From Mnemiopsis leidyi (taxonomy: Eukaryota > Ctenophora > Tentaculata > Lobata > Bolinopsidae), in NCBI GenBank assembly GCA_000226015.1, contig JH153048.1:252861-316860 (forward strand): DNA of 64,000 nt, in the 5' to 3' direction. Within the stretch, counting starts at the first letter, position 1. Every line of letters begins with the position of its first letter. Below the pieces are notes generated by a model. The model worked only from the letters and a program-made list of their open reading frames with translations, was not told the origin of the DNA and did no database searches. Below are positions 63,201 through 64,000 of the stretch, in pieces. A program made the position numbers and the translations under genes.

Positions 63201-63372
63201 CGTGTAGTTTTGCTTTCTTGTTAATCTACCTTCGATCTACTTTTATTCTGGTATTTCAGAAATTTTTATATTATTTTTAAAAACATTACTGATACAACTA
63301 CGGCACTTCAGAGTAAAGTTTATTTTTAAGTCTAATTGGTGATCAGTTTTACAGACAATCCAATTTAACTCA

Positions 63373-63400
63373 ATCATTTGATTGAGCTCAATCAAATGAT
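63373..63400. repeat. Perfect 28-bp palindrome
   Basis: ATCATTTGATTGAG followed at once by its exact reverse complement, with no spacer. Confidence 0.95.
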
Positions 63401-63446
63401 ATATTAAAGATTGACGAAGTACAGTAAATAAATCCAAAATTAGTCA

Positions 63447-63478
63447 ATCAATAATTGACAAAAATGTCAATTATTGAT
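63447..63478. repeat. Inverted repeat, 14-bp arms and 4-base loop
   Basis: ATCAATAATTGACA, AAAA, then the exact reverse complement of the first arm. It lies 47 bp right of the 28-bp palindrome. Confidence 0.95.
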
Positions 63479-63679
63479 ATAAAAGTAATGAGAATACCAC
63501 CAGCCTGATCATGAGCAGCCAACTCATTATCTCAGAAAGTGCGGCACCGGATTTTTAGAGCAGACTCATTAACAACACGATACAATTAGTCATCCTTATA
63601 TCCAGAGTTAGTATAATTACTGGAAGCAATTTCGCTCTTTTCAGCTTGATTATTACAATGAGCACCTAAATCTAGCTCT

Positions 63680-64000
63680 TCGTATCCTTGTTCACTACAT
63701 TGTCCTAGTTTAATCCTCACTACAAATCCTGGTCGTATCCTTGTTCACTACATTGTCCTAGTTTAATCCTCACTACAAATCCTGGTCGTATCCTTGTTCA
63801 CTACATTGTCCTAGTTTAATCCTCACTACAAATCCTGGTCGTATCCTTGTTCACTACATTGTCCTAGTTTAATCCTCACTACAAATCCTGGTCTATCCTT
63901 GTTCACTACATTGTCCTAGTTTAATCCTCACTACAAAGTCCTGGTCGTATCCTTGTTCACTACAGTTGTCCTAGTTTAATCCTCACTACAAAGTCCTGGT
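63680..64000. repeat. 53-bp minisatellite running off the window
   Basis: Units contain GTATCCTTGTTCACTACATT, GTCCTAGTTTAATCCTCAC and TACAAATCCTGG; starts at 63731 and 63784 are 53 bp apart. About six copies are visible, with one-base indels in the last ones. Confidence 0.95.

Overview
This is nuclear DNA from an animal, AT-rich (about 60 percent A+T by eye), with spliceosomal GT-AG introns of about 180-430 bp and many tandem repeats. The animal assignment rests on an IRF2BP-family transcription co-regulator (a metazoan family) and on a secreted protein with calcium-binding EGF, laminin-type EGF and thrombospondin type-1 modules. The glutathione synthetase is full length but diverged, which suits a marine or early-branching invertebrate. 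I cannot name the species. Two assembly gaps are present, 519 N at 19,626-20,144 and 10 N at 42,971-42,980, both inside tandem repeats.

Layout: 1-6.8 kb is noncoding. 6,953-8,911 (+) is an intronless IRF2BP-like gene with a compact promoter (two CACGTG E-boxes and a CCAAT box). From 9 to about 34.8 kb I find no convincing gene; this stretch holds minisatellites and many E-boxes. At 34.8-35.2 kb lies a SINE-like insertion with a perfect 11-bp target-site duplication. 36,389-35,339 (-) is a three-exon gene for a small secreted protein with 14 cysteines that I do not recognise. 36.5-48.7 kb is again noncoding with several arrays. 48,800-52,841 (+) is a complete ten-exon glutathione synthetase gene (482 aa) whose stop codon lies in the first unit of a 43-44 bp minisatellite. 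A tRNA-derived SINE sits near 54.2 kb. 56,514-61,137 (+) is a large secreted multidomain gene whose frame is broken by a 7-bp tandem duplication near its 3' end. The last 3 kb hold three tandem arrays and two perfect inverted repeats.

The strongest unexplained signal is regulatory. I count about 60 CACGTG sites in the first 46 kb, roughly ten times the base-composition expectation, and only one in the last 18 kb. Many extend to GTCACGTGAC. At least ten pairs sit 14-23 bp apart, mostly 17-21 bp, about two helical turns. In several pairs the spacer carries an RFX X-box-like core (CCATGGCAAC or its complement), giving a recurrent composite element. CCAAT boxes cluster in the same region. The genes have no operon-like relation to each other; the gene-poor left two thirds looks like a regulatory domain around the IRF2BP-like gene, though that is inference.
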